Assembly (NCBI RefSeq): GCF_018388445.1
Contig: NZ_CP074405.1
Coordinates: 558,001 to 622,000 of the forward strand
Direction: 5' to 3'
Length of the DNA: 64,000 nt
Origin: Cellulomonas wangleii
GTDB lineage: Bacteria > Actinomycetota > Actinomycetes > Actinomycetales > Cellulomonadaceae
The notes under the pieces were generated by a model. The model had not been told where the DNA came from, made no database searches, and worked only from the letters and a program-made list of their open reading frames with translations. Below, piece after piece: positions 51,214 through 60,326 of this stretch. A program made the position numbers and the translations under genes. Each line of letters opens with the position of its first letter. Position 1 is the stretch's first letter.

Positions 51214-53940
51214 ATGTCTGCAGGTCGCAAGCTCGTCATCGTGGAGTCGCCCGCGAAGGCGCGCACGATCGCCGGGTACCTCGGCGACGGGTACGACGTG
51301 GAGGCGTCGGTCGGGCACATCCGGGACCTGCCGCAGCCCTCCGAGCTGCCCGCGGACATGAAGAAGGGTCCGTACGGCAAGTTCGCCGTCGACGTCGAGA
51401 ACGGGTTCGTGCCGTACTACGTCGTCGACGCGGACAAGAAGAAGAAGGTCGCCGAGCTCAAGAAGCTCCTCAAGGAGTCCGACGAGCTCTACCTCGCCAC
51501 CGATGAGGACCGCGAGGGCGAGGCCATCGCGTGGCACCTGCTGGCCGAGCTGAAGCCGAAGATCCCCGTCAAGCGCATGGTGTTCCACGAGATCACGCGC
51601 GAGGCGATCGCCCGCGCGCTGGAGAACACCCGCGAGCTCGACGAGCGCCTCGTCGACGCGCAGGAGACGCGGCGCATCCTCGACCGGTTGTACGGCTACG
51701 AGGTCAGCCCCGTGCTGTGGCGCAAGGTCCGCCAGGGCCTGTCCGCCGGCCGCGTGCAGTCGGTGGCGACGCGCCTGGTCGTGGAGCGCGAGCGCGAGCG
51801 CATGGCGTTCGTCGCGGCCGACTACTGGGACGTGACCGGCACGTTCGCCGTGGCCGACGACGCCGAGCCGACGTTCGTCGCACGCCTGACCGGTGTGGGC
51901 GGGGCGCGCGTCGCGTCCGGCCGTGACTTCGACGACCGCGGCGGGCTGAAGTCCCGCGACGCGGTCGCGCTCGACGAGGCGCGGGCGACCGCGCTGGTCG
52001 CCGGGCTCGAGGGCGCCGCGTTCACGGTGCAGTCCCTGGAGACCAAGCCGTACACCCGTCGCCCGGCAGCGCCGTTCACCACGTCGACCCTGCAGCAGGA
52101 GGCGTCGCGCAAGCTGCGCATGAGCTCGCGGCAGGCCATGCGCACCGCGCAGTCGCTGTACGAGAACGGCTACATCACCTACATGCGGACCGACTCGCCC
52201 GCGCTGTCCACGCAGGCGGTCGACGCCGCGCGCCGGCAGGTGGCCGAGCTGTACGGCTCGGAGTACGTGCCCGACAAGCCGCGCGTGTACACGTCGAAGG
52301 CCAAGGGCGCGCAGGAGGCGCACGAGGCCATCCGCCCCGCGGGTGACCACTTCCGCACCCCGGCCCAGGTCGCGCGTGAGCTGTCCGGCGACCAGTTCAA
52401 GCTCTACGAGCTGATCTGGAAGCGCACGGTCGCCTCGCAGATGGCCGACGCCCGTGGCCAGACGGCGTCGGTGCGCCTGGCGGCCACCGCCACCCCCGCC
52501 GACGGCCCGGTGGAGACGGTGTTCTCCGCGTCCGGCACGGTCATCACGTTCCGCGGCTTCCTCGCGGCCTACGAGGAGGGCCGCGACCGCGGCCGGTACG
52601 ACGAGTCCGAGGGCGGTGGCGCCGCGGGCAAGGACGACGCCCGGTTGCCGCAGATGGCGCAGGGCGACGCGGTCGACGCGTCCGGGCTCACGGCCGACGG
52701 CCACCGCACGTCCCCGCCGCCGCGCTTCACCGAGGCGTCGCTGGTCAAGGCGCTCGAGGAGCGCGGCATCGGCCGCCCCTCGACGTACGCCGCGACGATC
52801 GGTGTCATCCAGGACCGCGGGTACGTCACCAACCGCGGGCAGGCGCTGGTGCCGACGTGGCTCGCGTTCGCCGTCACGCGGCTGCTCGAGGAGAACTTCG
52901 ACCGGCTGGTGGACTACAACTTCACGGCCGGCATGGAGGAGGACCTCGACGCCATCGCCGCGGGCCAGAAGGAGCGCGTCGACTGGCTGGAGCAGTTCTA
53001 CTTCGGTGACCGGTCCGACTCCGTCGAGACCGGCGGCCTGCGCGGGCTCGTCGACAACCTCGGCGAGATCGACGCGCGCGAGGTCAACTCCATCGACATC
53101 GGCGACGGCATCACGCTGCGCGTCGGGCGGTACGGGCCGTACCTCGAGGCGCCCGGCGACGGGCCGGACGCCGACCCGCGTCGGGCCTCCGTGCCGGACG
53201 ACCTGGCCCCCGACGAGCTCACGGTCGACAAGGCGCGCGAGCTGCTCGAGACCATGCCCGACGGCGACAAGGTGCTGGGCACCGACCCGGCGACCGGTCA
53301 CCAGGTCGTCGCGCGCAACGGCCGCTACGGGCCGTACGTGACCGAGGTGCTGCCGGAGCCCGAGCTGGACCCGGGCCTGTCCGCCGCCGCCCGCAAGAAG
53401 GCGCTGGCCGCGGCCCCCAAGCCGCGCACCGGCTCGCTGTTCTCCTCGATGTCGCTGGCCACCGTGACCCTCGACGACGCGCTGCGGCTGCTGTCGCTGC
53501 CGCGCGTGGTCGGCGTCGACCCCGAGTCGGGCGCCGAGATCACCGCGCAGAACGGCCGCTACGGCCCGTACCTGAAGAAGGGCACGGACTCGCGGACGCT
53601 GGCGTCGGAGGAGCAGCTCTTCGACATCACCCTCGACGAGGCGCTCGCGATCTACGCGCAGCCCAAGCGGGGGCGCGGGCAGACGGCGACCCCGCCGCTG
53701 CGCGAGCTGGGCACCGACCCGACGAGCGGCAAGCCGATCGTCGTCAAGGACGGCCGGTTCGGCGCGTACGTCACCGACGGCGAGACCAACCGGACCCTGC
53801 CGCGTGACGTCACCCCGGAGTCGATCACCCCCGAGCAGGCCGTGGAGCTGCTGGCGGAGAAGCGCGCGGCCGGACCGGCCAAGAAGCGCACGACGACCCG
53901 CAAGGCGCCCGCACGGAAGAAGTCCGCCGCCAAGGGCTGA
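51214..53940 (+). CDS. topA: DNA topoisomerase I
   Basis: TopA relaxes negative supercoils by single-strand passage. The 908-residue protein has the Toprim domain with IVESPAKARTI and the acidic triad DEDREGEAIAWH. The active-site Tyr lies at about residue 323 in ITYMRTDS. The topoisomerase core follows, then three or four C-terminal TOPRIM-like C-repeats (RYGPYLEAPG, RYGPYVTEVL, RYGPYLKKGT and RFGAYVTDGE). It ends with a Lys/Arg-rich tail (KKRTTTRKAPARKKSAAKG), typical of actinobacterial enzymes, which replaces the zinc fingers of E. coli TopA. ATG 51214 follows GGAAGG about 9 nt upstream. It heads the topA-Gfo/Idh-tmk-holB block. Confidence 0.97.
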   Translation: MSAGRKLVIVESPAKARTIAGYLGDGYDVEASVGHIRDLPQPSELPADMKKGPYGKFAVDVENGFVPYYVVDADKKKKVAELKKLLKESDELYLATDEDREGEAIAWHLLAELKPKIPVKRMVFHEITREAIARALENTRELDERLVDAQETRRILDRLYGYEVSPVLWRKVRQGLSAGRVQSVATRLVVERERERMAFVAADYWDVTGTFAVADDAEPTFVARLTGVGGARVASGRDFDDRGGLKSRDAVALDEARATALVAGLEGAAFTVQSLETKPYTRRPAAPFTTSTLQQEASRKLRMSSRQAMRTAQSLYENGYITYMRTDSPALSTQAVDAARRQVAELYGSEYVPDKPRVYTSKAKGAQEAHEAIRPAGDHFRTPAQVARELSGDQFKLYELIWKRTVASQMADARGQTASVRLAATATPADGPVETVFSASGTVITFRGFLAAYEEGRDRGRYDESEGGGAAGKDDARLPQMAQGDAVDASGLTADGHRTSPPPRFTEASLVKALEERGIGRPSTYAATIGVIQDRGYVTNRGQALVPTWLAFAVTRLLEENFDRLVDYNFTAGMEEDLDAIAAGQKERVDWLEQFYFGDRSDSVETGGLRGLVDNLGEIDAREVNSIDIGDGITLRVGRYGPYLEAPGDGPDADPRRASVPDDLAPDELTVDKARELLETMPDGDKVLGTDPATGHQVVARNGRYGPYVTEVLPEPELDPGLSAAARKKALAAAPKPRTGSLFSSMSLATVTLDDALRLLSLPRVVGVDPESGAEITAQNGRYGPYLKKGTDSRTLASEEQLFDITLDEALAIYAQPKRGRGQTATPPLRELGTDPTSGKPIVVKDGRFGAYVTDGETNRTLPRDVTPESITPEQAVELLAEKRAAGPAKKRTTTRKAPARKKSAAKG

Positions 53941-53964
53941 CCGTCCGGCCGGGTGCCCCGGCAT

Positions 53965-54006
53965 CCGGTGCCGCGGCGTCCGGCGGGTGATGCCGCGCGG
54001 CACCGG
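53965..54006 (+). terminator. Hairpin after topA
   Basis: The arms CCGGTGCCGC (53965-53974) and GCGGCACCGG (53997-54006) form a perfect 10-bp stem with a 22-nt loop, 24 bp after the topA stop. It ends about 50 bp before the leaderless start of the next gene. Confidence 0.6.
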
Positions 54007-54062
54007 CGCGGCGTGCAGGTACGGCCTGCCGGGTGTCGCCGTCGGGCACTAGGTTTGACGGC

Positions 54063-55076
54063 ATGGCTCGCACCGAGGACCCCCGCAACGCCCCGCCGAT
54101 CCGCTGGGGCATCATCGGCGCCGGCGGCATCGCCAGCCAGTTCGCCCACTCCGTGCGCGAGTTCACGCGCGCGCAGCTCGTGGCGGTCGGCTCGCGGCAC
54201 CGTGACCGCGCCGAGCGGTTCGCCACCGCGCACGGCATCCCCACGACGCACGTCGGCTACCGGGACCTCGTCGAGGACCCGCAGGTCGACGCGGTCTACG
54301 TGGCCACCCCGCACTCCGAGCACCGCGAGCACGCGCTGCTGGCGATCCGGGCCGGCAAGCACGTGCTGGTGGAGAAGTCGTTCACGCGCAACGTCGCCGA
54401 GGCGCAGGAGGTCTTCGACGCCGCTCGCGCCGCCGGCGTCTTCGTGATGGAGGCGATGTGGACGCGGTTCCTGCCGCACGTCGCCGCGCTGCGCCAGGTC
54501 ATCGAGGCCGGTGAGATCGGCGACATCGTCAACATCCGCGCCGACCACGGGCAGTACTTCCCGTTCGACCCGGCCAGCCGCCTGTACGACCCGGCGCTCG
54601 CCGGCGGCGCCCTGCTCGACCTCGGCGTGTACCCGGTGTCGTGGGCGCACGACTTCCTCGGGGTGCCCACCGCCGTGCACGCGTTCGGGCAGCTGACGGA
54701 GACGGGCGTCGACGGGCAGGTCTCGATGATCCTCGACTACGGCGAGGGCCGGCAGGCGACGCTGAACACCACGCTGTGGTCGAAGACGCCGACCACGTCG
54801 TCGATCTCCGGCACCGAGGGCTACATCCGGGTGGCCGGCCCGTTCTACGCGCCGACGTCGTTCCGCCTGGCGCGCCGCGACGGCCGGGAGTGGACGTTCG
54901 ACCAGCCCGCGGCCCGCGGCCTGCAGTACGAGGCGGCCGAGGTGGCCCGCCGCGTCGCCGCCGGGGACACCGAGAGCCCGCTGATGACCTGGCAGGGCAC
55001 GCTGGACGTGCTGACGACGATGGACGAGGTGCGCCGGCAGGTCGGCGTGACGTATCCGGGGGAGCAGGTCGCCTGA
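54063..55076 (+). CDS. Gfo/Idh/MocA family oxidoreductase
   Basis: This 337-residue NAD(P)-dependent oxidoreductase has an N-terminal Rossmann fold (RWGIIGAGGIASQFAHSV), then DAVYVATPHSEHREHALLAI and GKHVLVEKSFTRN, where Glu-Lys-Ser is the usual EKP-type variant. A C-terminal beta-sheet domain follows with ALLDLGVYPVSWAHDFLG, holding the G-x-x-x-D-x-G-x-x substrate motif. The family includes sugar, inositol and dihydrodiol dehydrogenases; the substrate is unknown. ATG 54063 lies 7 nt after TAGGTT, so the mRNA is leaderless. It lies between topA and tmk but has no clear link to DNA metabolism. Confidence 0.93.
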   Translation: MARTEDPRNAPPIRWGIIGAGGIASQFAHSVREFTRAQLVAVGSRHRDRAERFATAHGIPTTHVGYRDLVEDPQVDAVYVATPHSEHREHALLAIRAGKHVLVEKSFTRNVAEAQEVFDAARAAGVFVMEAMWTRFLPHVAALRQVIEAGEIGDIVNIRADHGQYFPFDPASRLYDPALAGGALLDLGVYPVSWAHDFLGVPTAVHAFGQLTETGVDGQVSMILDYGEGRQATLNTTLWSKTPTTSSISGTEGYIRVAGPFYAPTSFRLARRDGREWTFDQPAARGLQYEAAEVARRVAAGDTESPLMTWQGTLDVLTTMDEVRRQVGVTYPGEQVA

Positions 55077-55157
55077 CCCCGCGGGGGCGGAGCTCCGTCG
55101 GCCCGTGCGGTCGGGGCGCGGTGCGGCGCTGTGGGCGCCGGCGGCTAGCCTGACCGC

Positions 55158-55868
55158 GTGAGCACCGACCGCGCCCCCCGCCCCGACCCGGCACCCGGCG
55201 ACGGGGTGCCGCCCGGGGTGTTCGTGTCCTTCGAGGGCGGCGACGGTGTCGGCAAGTCCACGCAGGTCGCCCTGCTGGGGCACCACCTGACGACGCTGGG
55301 GCGCGAGGTCGTCGTGACCCGGGAGCCCGGGGGCACGCCGCTGGGGCTGGAGCTGCGCCGCGCCGTGCTGCACGGCGAGGACCTCGACCCGCGCACGGAG
55401 GCGCTGCTGTACGCCGCCGACCGCGCGCACCACGTGGCCTCGCTGGTGCGCCCGGCTCTCGCGCGCGGTGCCGTGGTGCTCACCGACCGGTACCTCGACT
55501 CCTCCGTGGCCTACCAGGGCACCGGGCGTGGGCTCGGCGCGGACGAGGTGGAGCAGCTCTCGCTGTGGGCCGTGCAGGGGCTGCTGCCGCACGTCACCGT
55601 CCTGCTCGACCTGGACCCGGCGATCGGGCTGGCGCGCCTGACCGGCGACCCGGACCGGCTCGAGGCGGCGGGCGACGAGTTCCACCGGCGCACCCGTGAG
55701 GCGTTCCTGGCCCGCGCCGCGGCGGACCCCGCACGCTGGCTGGTCCTCGACGCCTCCCGGCCGGCCGACGTCGTCGCCGCTCAGGTGCGCGCCAGGATCG
55801 CGCCGCTGCTCGGTGCCTCGCCCGTCGGCGCGGGACCCGTCGGTGCGGCGGCCGGGAGCGTGGCGTGA
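55158..55868 (+). CDS. tmk: Thymidylate kinase
   Basis: Tmk phosphorylates dTMP to dTDP. The 236-residue protein has the P-loop FEGGDGVGKST, the DRX motif VVLTDRYLDSSVAYQG and a TREPGGTPLG block, together diagnostic of the family. A Pro-rich 20-residue N-terminal extension and a Gly/Ala-rich tail are lineage-specific. GTG 55158 is 6 nt after TAGCCT, so the transcript is leaderless. Its stop overlaps holB by 4 bp (GTGA), so dTTP synthesis and the clamp loader are co-translated. Confidence 0.96.
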   Translation: MSTDRAPRPDPAPGDGVPPGVFVSFEGGDGVGKSTQVALLGHHLTTLGREVVVTREPGGTPLGLELRRAVLHGEDLDPRTEALLYAADRAHHVASLVRPALARGAVVLTDRYLDSSVAYQGTGRGLGADEVEQLSLWAVQGLLPHVTVLLDLDPAIGLARLTGDPDRLEAAGDEFHRRTREAFLARAAADPARWLVLDASRPADVVAAQVRARIAPLLGASPVGAGPVGAAAGSVA

Positions 55869-57001
55869 GCGTCTGGGACGACCTGGTCGGCCAGGAGCCG
55901 GCCGTCGCCGTGCTGCGCCGCGCGGTGACCGACCCCTCCGCGATGACCCACGCGTGGCTGCTCACCGGCCCTCCGGGGTCCGGCCGCTCCAACGCCGCGC
56001 GGGCCTTCGCCGCCGCCCTCCAGTGCGAGGCGGGTGGGTGCGGCACCTGCCACGCCTGCACCACCGTGCTGTCGGGCGCCCACCCGGACGTCACGCTCGT
56101 CGCCACCGAGGGCGTGTTCATCCGCGTGGACACGACGCGCCCGCTCGTCGAGCTCGCGCAGCGGTCGCCGTCGCAGGGCCGGTGGCGCGTGATCGTCGTG
56201 GAGGACGCCGACCGCTTCAACGACCAGAGCGCGAACGTGCTGCTCAAGGCGATCGAGGAGCCTCCGCCGCGGACCGTGTGGCTGCTGTGCGCCCCGGGCC
56301 CGGAGGACGTGCTCGTGACGATCCGGTCCCGCAGCCGGGCCGTCGGGCTGCGGGTGCCGCCGGTCGACGCGGTCGCCGAGCTGCTGGTGCGGCGCGACGG
56401 TGCCGACCCGCGGGTCGCGCAGGTCGCGGCCCGCGCGGCCCAGAGCCACATCGGCATCGCGCGTCGGCTCGCGCGGGACCCGCAGGCGCGCGAGCGCCGC
56501 GCGGCCGTCCTGTCCCTCGCGTCGCGCGTGCGCGGCGTGGGCGACGCGGTGCTCGCCGCCGGCGAGCTCGTCGAGACCGCGCAGGCCGACGCGAAGGCCG
56601 CCACGGAGGAGCGGGACGCCGCCGAGCGGAACGAGCTGCTGCGCGGCATGGGCGCGGACGGCGCCCAGCAGCTGCCGCCGTCGCTGCGCGCGCAGGTGCG
56701 CCAGCTGGAGGAGGAGCAGAAGCGGCGGGCGACGCGCGCCCAGCGCGACGTCCTGGACCGCGCGATGGTGGACCTGCTCTCGCTGTACCGCGACGTGCTC
56801 GTGGTGCAGCTCGGCGCCGGCGTGGACCTGGTCAACGTGGAGCAGGAGGCGGAGGTCCGGGCGCTGGCGGCCGGGAGCACGCCGGAGCAGACGCTGCGGC
56901 GCATGGACGCCGTCGGGCAGGCCCGCACGCGACTCGCGGGCAACGTCGCCCCGCTGCTCGCCGTGGAGGCCATGGCGATCGCCCTGCGACCGCAGGGCTG
57001 A
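55865..57001 (+). CDS. holB: DNA polymerase III subunit delta prime
   Basis: Delta prime is a clamp-loader subunit that helps place the sliding clamp on DNA. The 378-residue protein has the AAA+ fold GPPGSGRSNAARAFAAAL (P-loop Lys replaced by Arg, so ATP binding is not expected, as in delta prime), the zinc-binding motif CEAGGCGTCHACTTV, VVEDADRFNDQSANVLLKAI and the EEPPPRTVWLLCAP segment. GTG 55865 overlaps the tmk stop. A lipoprotein hydrolase follows in the same direction with its own leaderless promoter. Confidence 0.95.
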   Translation: MSVWDDLVGQEPAVAVLRRAVTDPSAMTHAWLLTGPPGSGRSNAARAFAAALQCEAGGCGTCHACTTVLSGAHPDVTLVATEGVFIRVDTTRPLVELAQRSPSQGRWRVIVVEDADRFNDQSANVLLKAIEEPPPRTVWLLCAPGPEDVLVTIRSRSRAVGLRVPPVDAVAELLVRRDGADPRVAQVAARAAQSHIGIARRLARDPQARERRAAVLSLASRVRGVGDAVLAAGELVETAQADAKAATEERDAAERNELLRGMGADGAQQLPPSLRAQVRQLEEEQKRRATRAQRDVLDRAMVDLLSLYRDVLVVQLGAGVDLVNVEQEAEVRALAAGSTPEQTLRRMDAVGQARTRLAGNVAPLLAVEAMAIALRPQG

Positions 57002-57063
57002 CGCGCGACGACGGGCACCGCGGACCGTGCCTGACTCGCCTGTCCGGCGGCTACCGTAGTGGC

Positions 57064-58590
57064 ATGCCGACGCGACCCACCCTGCGCCGGTGCGCCCTCG
57101 TCGCCCTGCTCGCCCTCGGCCTCGCCGGATGCGTCGCGCCGAAGCACCAGGCCTCCGCCCCCACCTCCGCCGCAGCCGCGACCTCCGGGACGTCCGACCC
57201 GGCGCTCGCGCGCTTCTACGACCAGGTGCTGGAGTGGACGACCTGCGGCAGCGAGCAGTGCGCGGACGCCACGGTGCCGCTCGACTGGTCGGAGCCGGAC
57301 GGGGAGACCATCACGGTCGCGCTGCGCCGCGTGCCCGCGTCGTCGGGCGAGCCCGTCGGGTCGCTGCTGGTGAACCCCGGGGGTCCGGGACGTTCGGCCA
57401 TCGACACCCTCGGGTTCTTCCGGCAGGTCGTGTCGCGCGAGGTGCTCGCGGCGTACGACCTGGTGGCGTTCGACCCGCGGGGCGTGCAGCACTCGTCGCC
57501 CGTGACCTGCGTGGAGCCGGCGGAGCTCGACGCCCTCACGTCGTGGGTGCCGGACCTCTCGACGGACGAGGGGATCGCGCAGGCCGTCGAGCGCAACGGG
57601 GAGTTCGGGCAGGCGTGCCTGGAGCGCACCGGCCCGCTGCTCGGGCACGTCGACACGATCAGCGCGGCGCGGGACATGGACGTGCTGCGCGCCGCCCTGG
57701 GCGACGAGGCCCTGACGTACCTGGGGTTCTCGTACGGCACCGAGCTGGGCGCGACGTACGCGGCGCTGTTCCCCGAGCGCGTCGGGCGCATGGTGCTCGA
57801 CGGTGCGATGAACCCGACGCTCGACTCCGGTGAGGTGGCCGCCGGGCAGGCCGCCGGGTTCGAGGGTGCGCTGCGGGCGTACGTGGCCGACTGCCAGGCC
57901 GGTGCCGCGTGCCCCCTGGGCGGCGACGTGGACGCCGGGCTGGCGCAGATCACCCGCATGTTCGACCGGATCGCCGCGAACCCGCTGCCCACCGGCACCG
58001 AGCGCGAGCTGACCCTCGCGCTCGCGTTCAGCGGCGTCGCCGCGCCGCTGTACGCGCAGGCGAGCTGGCCGCTGCTCACGCAGGCGCTGACCAAGGCGAT
58101 GGAGGAGGGCGACGGCTCGGTGCTGCTGCAGCTCGCCGACAGCTACTACGGCCGTGCCCCCGACGGCACGTACTCGTCGAACCAGAACGAGGCGTTCTCC
58201 GCCGTCCTGTGCCTGGACGACCGCCCGTCGGCCGACCCGGACGACATGCGCGCGGACGCGGCGGAGGTCGCGGAGGTCGCCCCGACGGTCGGGCGGTTCT
58301 TCTCCTACGGCGGCGTGGCGTGCGAGGCGTGGCCGGTGCCCGCCGTCGGTGCGCTGGAGTCGTACGCCGCGGACGGTGCCGCGCCCGTCCTGGTGATCGG
58401 CACGACGAACGACCCCGCGACGCCGTACGCGTGGGCCGAGCAGCTCGCGGGGATCCTGTCCTCCGGCGTGCTGCTCACCTACGAGGGCGAGGGGCACACC
58501 GCGTACGGGCGCTCGAACCAGTGCGTCAAGGGCGCCGTGGACACGTACCTGCTCACCGGTGAGGCGCCGGCCGACGGGACGCGCTGCTGA
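57064..58590 (+). CDS. Alpha/beta-hydrolase lipoprotein (TAP-like)
   Basis: This 508-residue secreted lipoprotein has a lipobox ALGLAGCVA within a signal peptide of about 23 residues. The alpha/beta-hydrolase core has LVNPGGPGRSA (oxyanion loop), nucleophile Ser in LGFSYGTELGATYA, and a C-terminal TAP-like domain holding the Asp of GTTNDPATP and the His of EGEGHTAYG. Members are tripeptidyl aminopeptidase-like or mycobacterial serine hydrolases exposed on the cell surface. ATG 57064 lies 6 nt after TACCGT, so it is leaderless. Its stop is followed by the tRNA-Thr promoter. Substrate specificity is not predictable. Confidence 0.9.
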   Translation: MPTRPTLRRCALVALLALGLAGCVAPKHQASAPTSAAAATSGTSDPALARFYDQVLEWTTCGSEQCADATVPLDWSEPDGETITVALRRVPASSGEPVGSLLVNPGGPGRSAIDTLGFFRQVVSREVLAAYDLVAFDPRGVQHSSPVTCVEPAELDALTSWVPDLSTDEGIAQAVERNGEFGQACLERTGPLLGHVDTISAARDMDVLRAALGDEALTYLGFSYGTELGATYAALFPERVGRMVLDGAMNPTLDSGEVAAGQAAGFEGALRAYVADCQAGAACPLGGDVDAGLAQITRMFDRIAANPLPTGTERELTLALAFSGVAAPLYAQASWPLLTQALTKAMEEGDGSVLLQLADSYYGRAPDGTYSSNQNEAFSAVLCLDDRPSADPDDMRADAAEVAEVAPTVGRFFSYGGVACEAWPVPAVGALESYAADGAAPVLVIGTTNDPATPYAWAEQLAGILSSGVLLTYEGEGHTAYGRSNQCVKGAVDTYLLTGEAPADGTRC

Positions 58591-58592
58591 CT

Positions 58593-58621
58593 TTGGTGTC
58601 GGGGCGCGCGGCGGGTACAGT
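58593..58621 (+). promoter_or_regulatory. Promoter of tRNA-Thr
   Basis: TTGGTG (58593-58598) and TACAGT (58616-58621) are separated by exactly 17 bp, a good sigma-70-type promoter immediately after the hydrolase stop. Transcription should begin near 58628 and give a 5' leader of about 40 nt before the tRNA. Confidence 0.75.
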
Positions 58622-58668
58622 GGGCGCGCTCGCCGATCGGTCGCGCACGTGCGCGGTCGGACGACGAT

Positions 58669-58741
58669 GCCGCCTTAGCTCAGTCGGCAGAGCGTCTCAC
58701 TCGTAATGAGAAGGTCAAGGGTTCGATTCCCTTAGGCGGCT
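58669..58741 (+). tRNA. tRNA-Thr (anticodon CGT)
   Basis: All arms fold: acceptor 7 bp (58669-58675 with 58734-58740), D arm, anticodon stem TCTCA/TGAGA with loop CTCGTAA (anticodon CGT at 58702-58704), and a T arm with GGTTCGATTCC. The discriminator is T58741 and the CCA end is not fully encoded. It follows the housekeeping tmk-holB block as in related actinobacteria. Confidence 0.97.
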
Positions 58742-58751
58742 CCGGAACGAG

Positions 58752-58776
58752 GGCCCCGCACGGTGCGTGCGGGGCC
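58752..58776 (+). terminator. Hairpin terminator after tRNA-Thr
   Basis: The arms GGCCCCGCAC (58752-58761) and GTGCGGGGCC (58767-58776) form a perfect 10-bp stem with a 5-nt loop, followed by TTCGTCGTCC. This is a good intrinsic terminator 10 bp after the tRNA. Confidence 0.85.
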
Positions 58777-58913
58777 TTCGTCGTCCCCGGCCCCGTGACG
58801 GCTCCGGGCGGCCACGTCGCACCACGGACCGAGGTCCCGGGTCCTGGCCCGCCCGGCCTCCTAGCCTGCGAGGACGGCCCGCAAGGGCAGGGCGCATCGG
58901 CAAGGAGGCCGAC

Positions 58914-59105
58914 ATGCACGTCCGTCCGTACCACTCTGCTCGCAGCAACGCCCCGCACGTCTTCCACGAGGACGACGACTGCCCCGCCGGCCGGAACCTC
59001 GCGTGGTTCGACAAGGTTGAGGGCACCGAGGGCTGCGAGCCCTGCCCCCAGTGCGTGCGCACCGCGGCGACGCGCCCGGAGCACCCGGTGGGTGCAACCC
59101 ACTGA
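58914..59105 (+). CDS. Small cysteine-containing protein
   Basis: This 63-residue protein has a strong AAGGAGG at 58902-58908 before ATG 58914, and a TAGCCT -10 element at 58862-58867. It carries Cys residues in DDDCPAGRNLAWF and GCEPCPQCV, which suggests a small zinc-binding fold. The pattern, with His-rich VRPYHSARSNAPHVFHEDDD, is found in small actinobacterial proteins of unknown function. It is one of the few short genes that the sequence context supports firmly. Confidence 0.75.
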   Translation: MHVRPYHSARSNAPHVFHEDDDCPAGRNLAWFDKVEGTEGCEPCPQCVRTAATRPEHPVGATH

Positions 59106-59155
59106 CCTGCGGATTCGTCCGTGACGCCGGGGCCTACGGGGGATAGCGTGGGGGT

Positions 59156-59866
59156 GTGGACGGTCGTCGCTCGCTCGGTCAGGTGCTTCTCGGTGTGCTC
59201 GTCGTGCTCGCCGGGGTGGTGCTCCTGCTCGAGCGCACCGGCGTGGTCGAGATCGACCTCGGCATGGTCGCCTCGACCCTGTGGCCGCTGCTGGTGGTGC
59301 TGGCCGGGCTGACCTCGCTGCTGCTGGTGCCGCGCGCGTGGTTCGGTCCCGTCGTCATCACGGCGGCCGGCGTGGTGCTGCTGCTGGACCGGCTGGACGT
59401 GCTCGACGTCGACGTGTGGGACTACCTGTGGCCGATCGCGGTGATCCTCGTCGGCCTGGGCATCACGTTCGGCGCCGCGTCGCGGGAGCAGCAGGACGAC
59501 CGCATCACGGCTCTCGCCTTCTGGTGGGGCACGGAGCGGCGCAGCCGGTCCCCGCACTTCCGGTCCGCGAGCCTGACGGCGATCATGGGCGGCGTCGAGC
59601 TGGACCTGCGCGAGGCCGACATCCAGGGCACCGCGCGCATCGACGTGTTCACGTTCTGGGGCGGTGTGGAGATCAAGGTGCCCCGCACCTGGGAGGTCCG
59701 CACGTCGGGGCTGCCGCTGCTCGGCGGCTGGGAGAACAAGACGCAGCCACCCGTCGGCGGCGGGCCCGTGCTGGACGTGCGCATCGTGGCGATCATGGCC
59801 GGCGCCGAGGTGCGGCACGGCAAGAAGCAGGCCGAGCCGGTCGTCACCGACGCACCCGTCGTCTGA
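59156..59866 (+). CDS. LiaF-like transmembrane protein (cell-wall-active antibiotic response)
   Basis: This 236-residue protein has about four hydrophobic segments (GQVLLGVLVVLAGVVLLLER, STLWPLLVVLAGLTSLLLV and others). A C-terminal soluble domain has FRSASLTAIMGGVELDLREA, IDVFTFWGGVEIKVPRTWEV and ENKTQPPVGGGPVLDVRIVA, the characteristic repeats of the LiaF C-terminal domain. LiaF proteins restrain envelope-stress two-component systems in Firmicutes; whether this one does so is unknown, since no LiaRS pair is adjacent. GTG 59156 lies 6 nt after TAGCGT, so the mRNA is leaderless. Confidence 0.85.
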   Translation: MDGRRSLGQVLLGVLVVLAGVVLLLERTGVVEIDLGMVASTLWPLLVVLAGLTSLLLVPRAWFGPVVITAAGVVLLLDRLDVLDVDVWDYLWPIAVILVGLGITFGAASREQQDDRITALAFWWGTERRSRSPHFRSASLTAIMGGVELDLREADIQGTARIDVFTFWGGVEIKVPRTWEVRTSGLPLLGGWENKTQPPVGGGPVLDVRIVAIMAGAEVRHGKKQAEPVVTDAPVV

Positions 59867-59896
59867 CGGCACCGTCGTCCGACGGCACCGTCGTCC
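59865..59896. repeat. Two tandem 16-bp repeats (GACGGCACCGTCGTCC)
   Basis: The 16-bp unit occurs twice back to back, starting inside the LiaF-like stop region. Each unit has a small GACGG/CCGTC dyad, so the pair could form two short hairpins. It lies between convergent genes and may assist termination. Confidence 0.7.
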
Positions 59897-59907
59897 GACA
59901 GCCGCGG

Positions 59908-60252
59908 TCAGGCGCCGACGTACGTCACGGACTCCGCGAGCAGCGCGCGCCAGACGGCGGGGTCGTCCGACGTGACCGCGACCCACTCGCGCATCGGGGG
60001 CCGTCCCGTCGGGAAGGGCAGGCCCTCGCCCGACGTGACCAGCGCGGCCACCCGGTCGGCGGGGAGCTTGACCACGAGCCGGTCCTCGGGTGTGAAGGCG
60101 GCGATGCGGCCGTGGACGCGCAGCGTCGCGGTGCCGAAGTGGCGGCGGCCGTCCGCGGGCAGCACCACGCCCGGCAGGTCGGCGAGCTCCTGCGCGACCC
60201 GGTGCAGGCGTTCCTCCGCCGCGGCGTGGGCGGGCGTGTCACGGTCGGCCAC
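59908..60252 (-). CDS. TfoX/Sxy- or MmcQ/YjbR-like small protein
   Basis: This 114-residue protein has a helical N-terminus (AAAEERLHRVAQELADLPG) and a core RHFGTATLRVHGRIAAFTPE, then RLVVKLPADRVAALV and GRPPMREWVAV. This pattern is typical of small proteins annotated as TfoX N-terminal or MmcQ/YjbR-like in actinobacteria. TfoX-type proteins are linked to competence in proteobacteria, but no such role is established here. GTG 60252 is 6 nt after TACGAT on the minus strand, so it is probably leaderless. It lies alone between LiaF-like and repeat-protein genes. Confidence 0.75.
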   Translation of the reverse strand: MADRDTPAHAAAEERLHRVAQELADLPGVVLPADGRRHFGTATLRVHGRIAAFTPEDRLVVKLPADRVAALVTSGEGLPFPTGRPPMREWVAVTSDDPAVWRALLAESVTYVGA

Positions 60253-60326
60253 GGGGCGATCGTAGGGCCGGGTCCCCGGGGTCCGCGCGGCGGTCGCGCG
60301 GCCGTTCCCGGGGTGCGGCCGGACGG

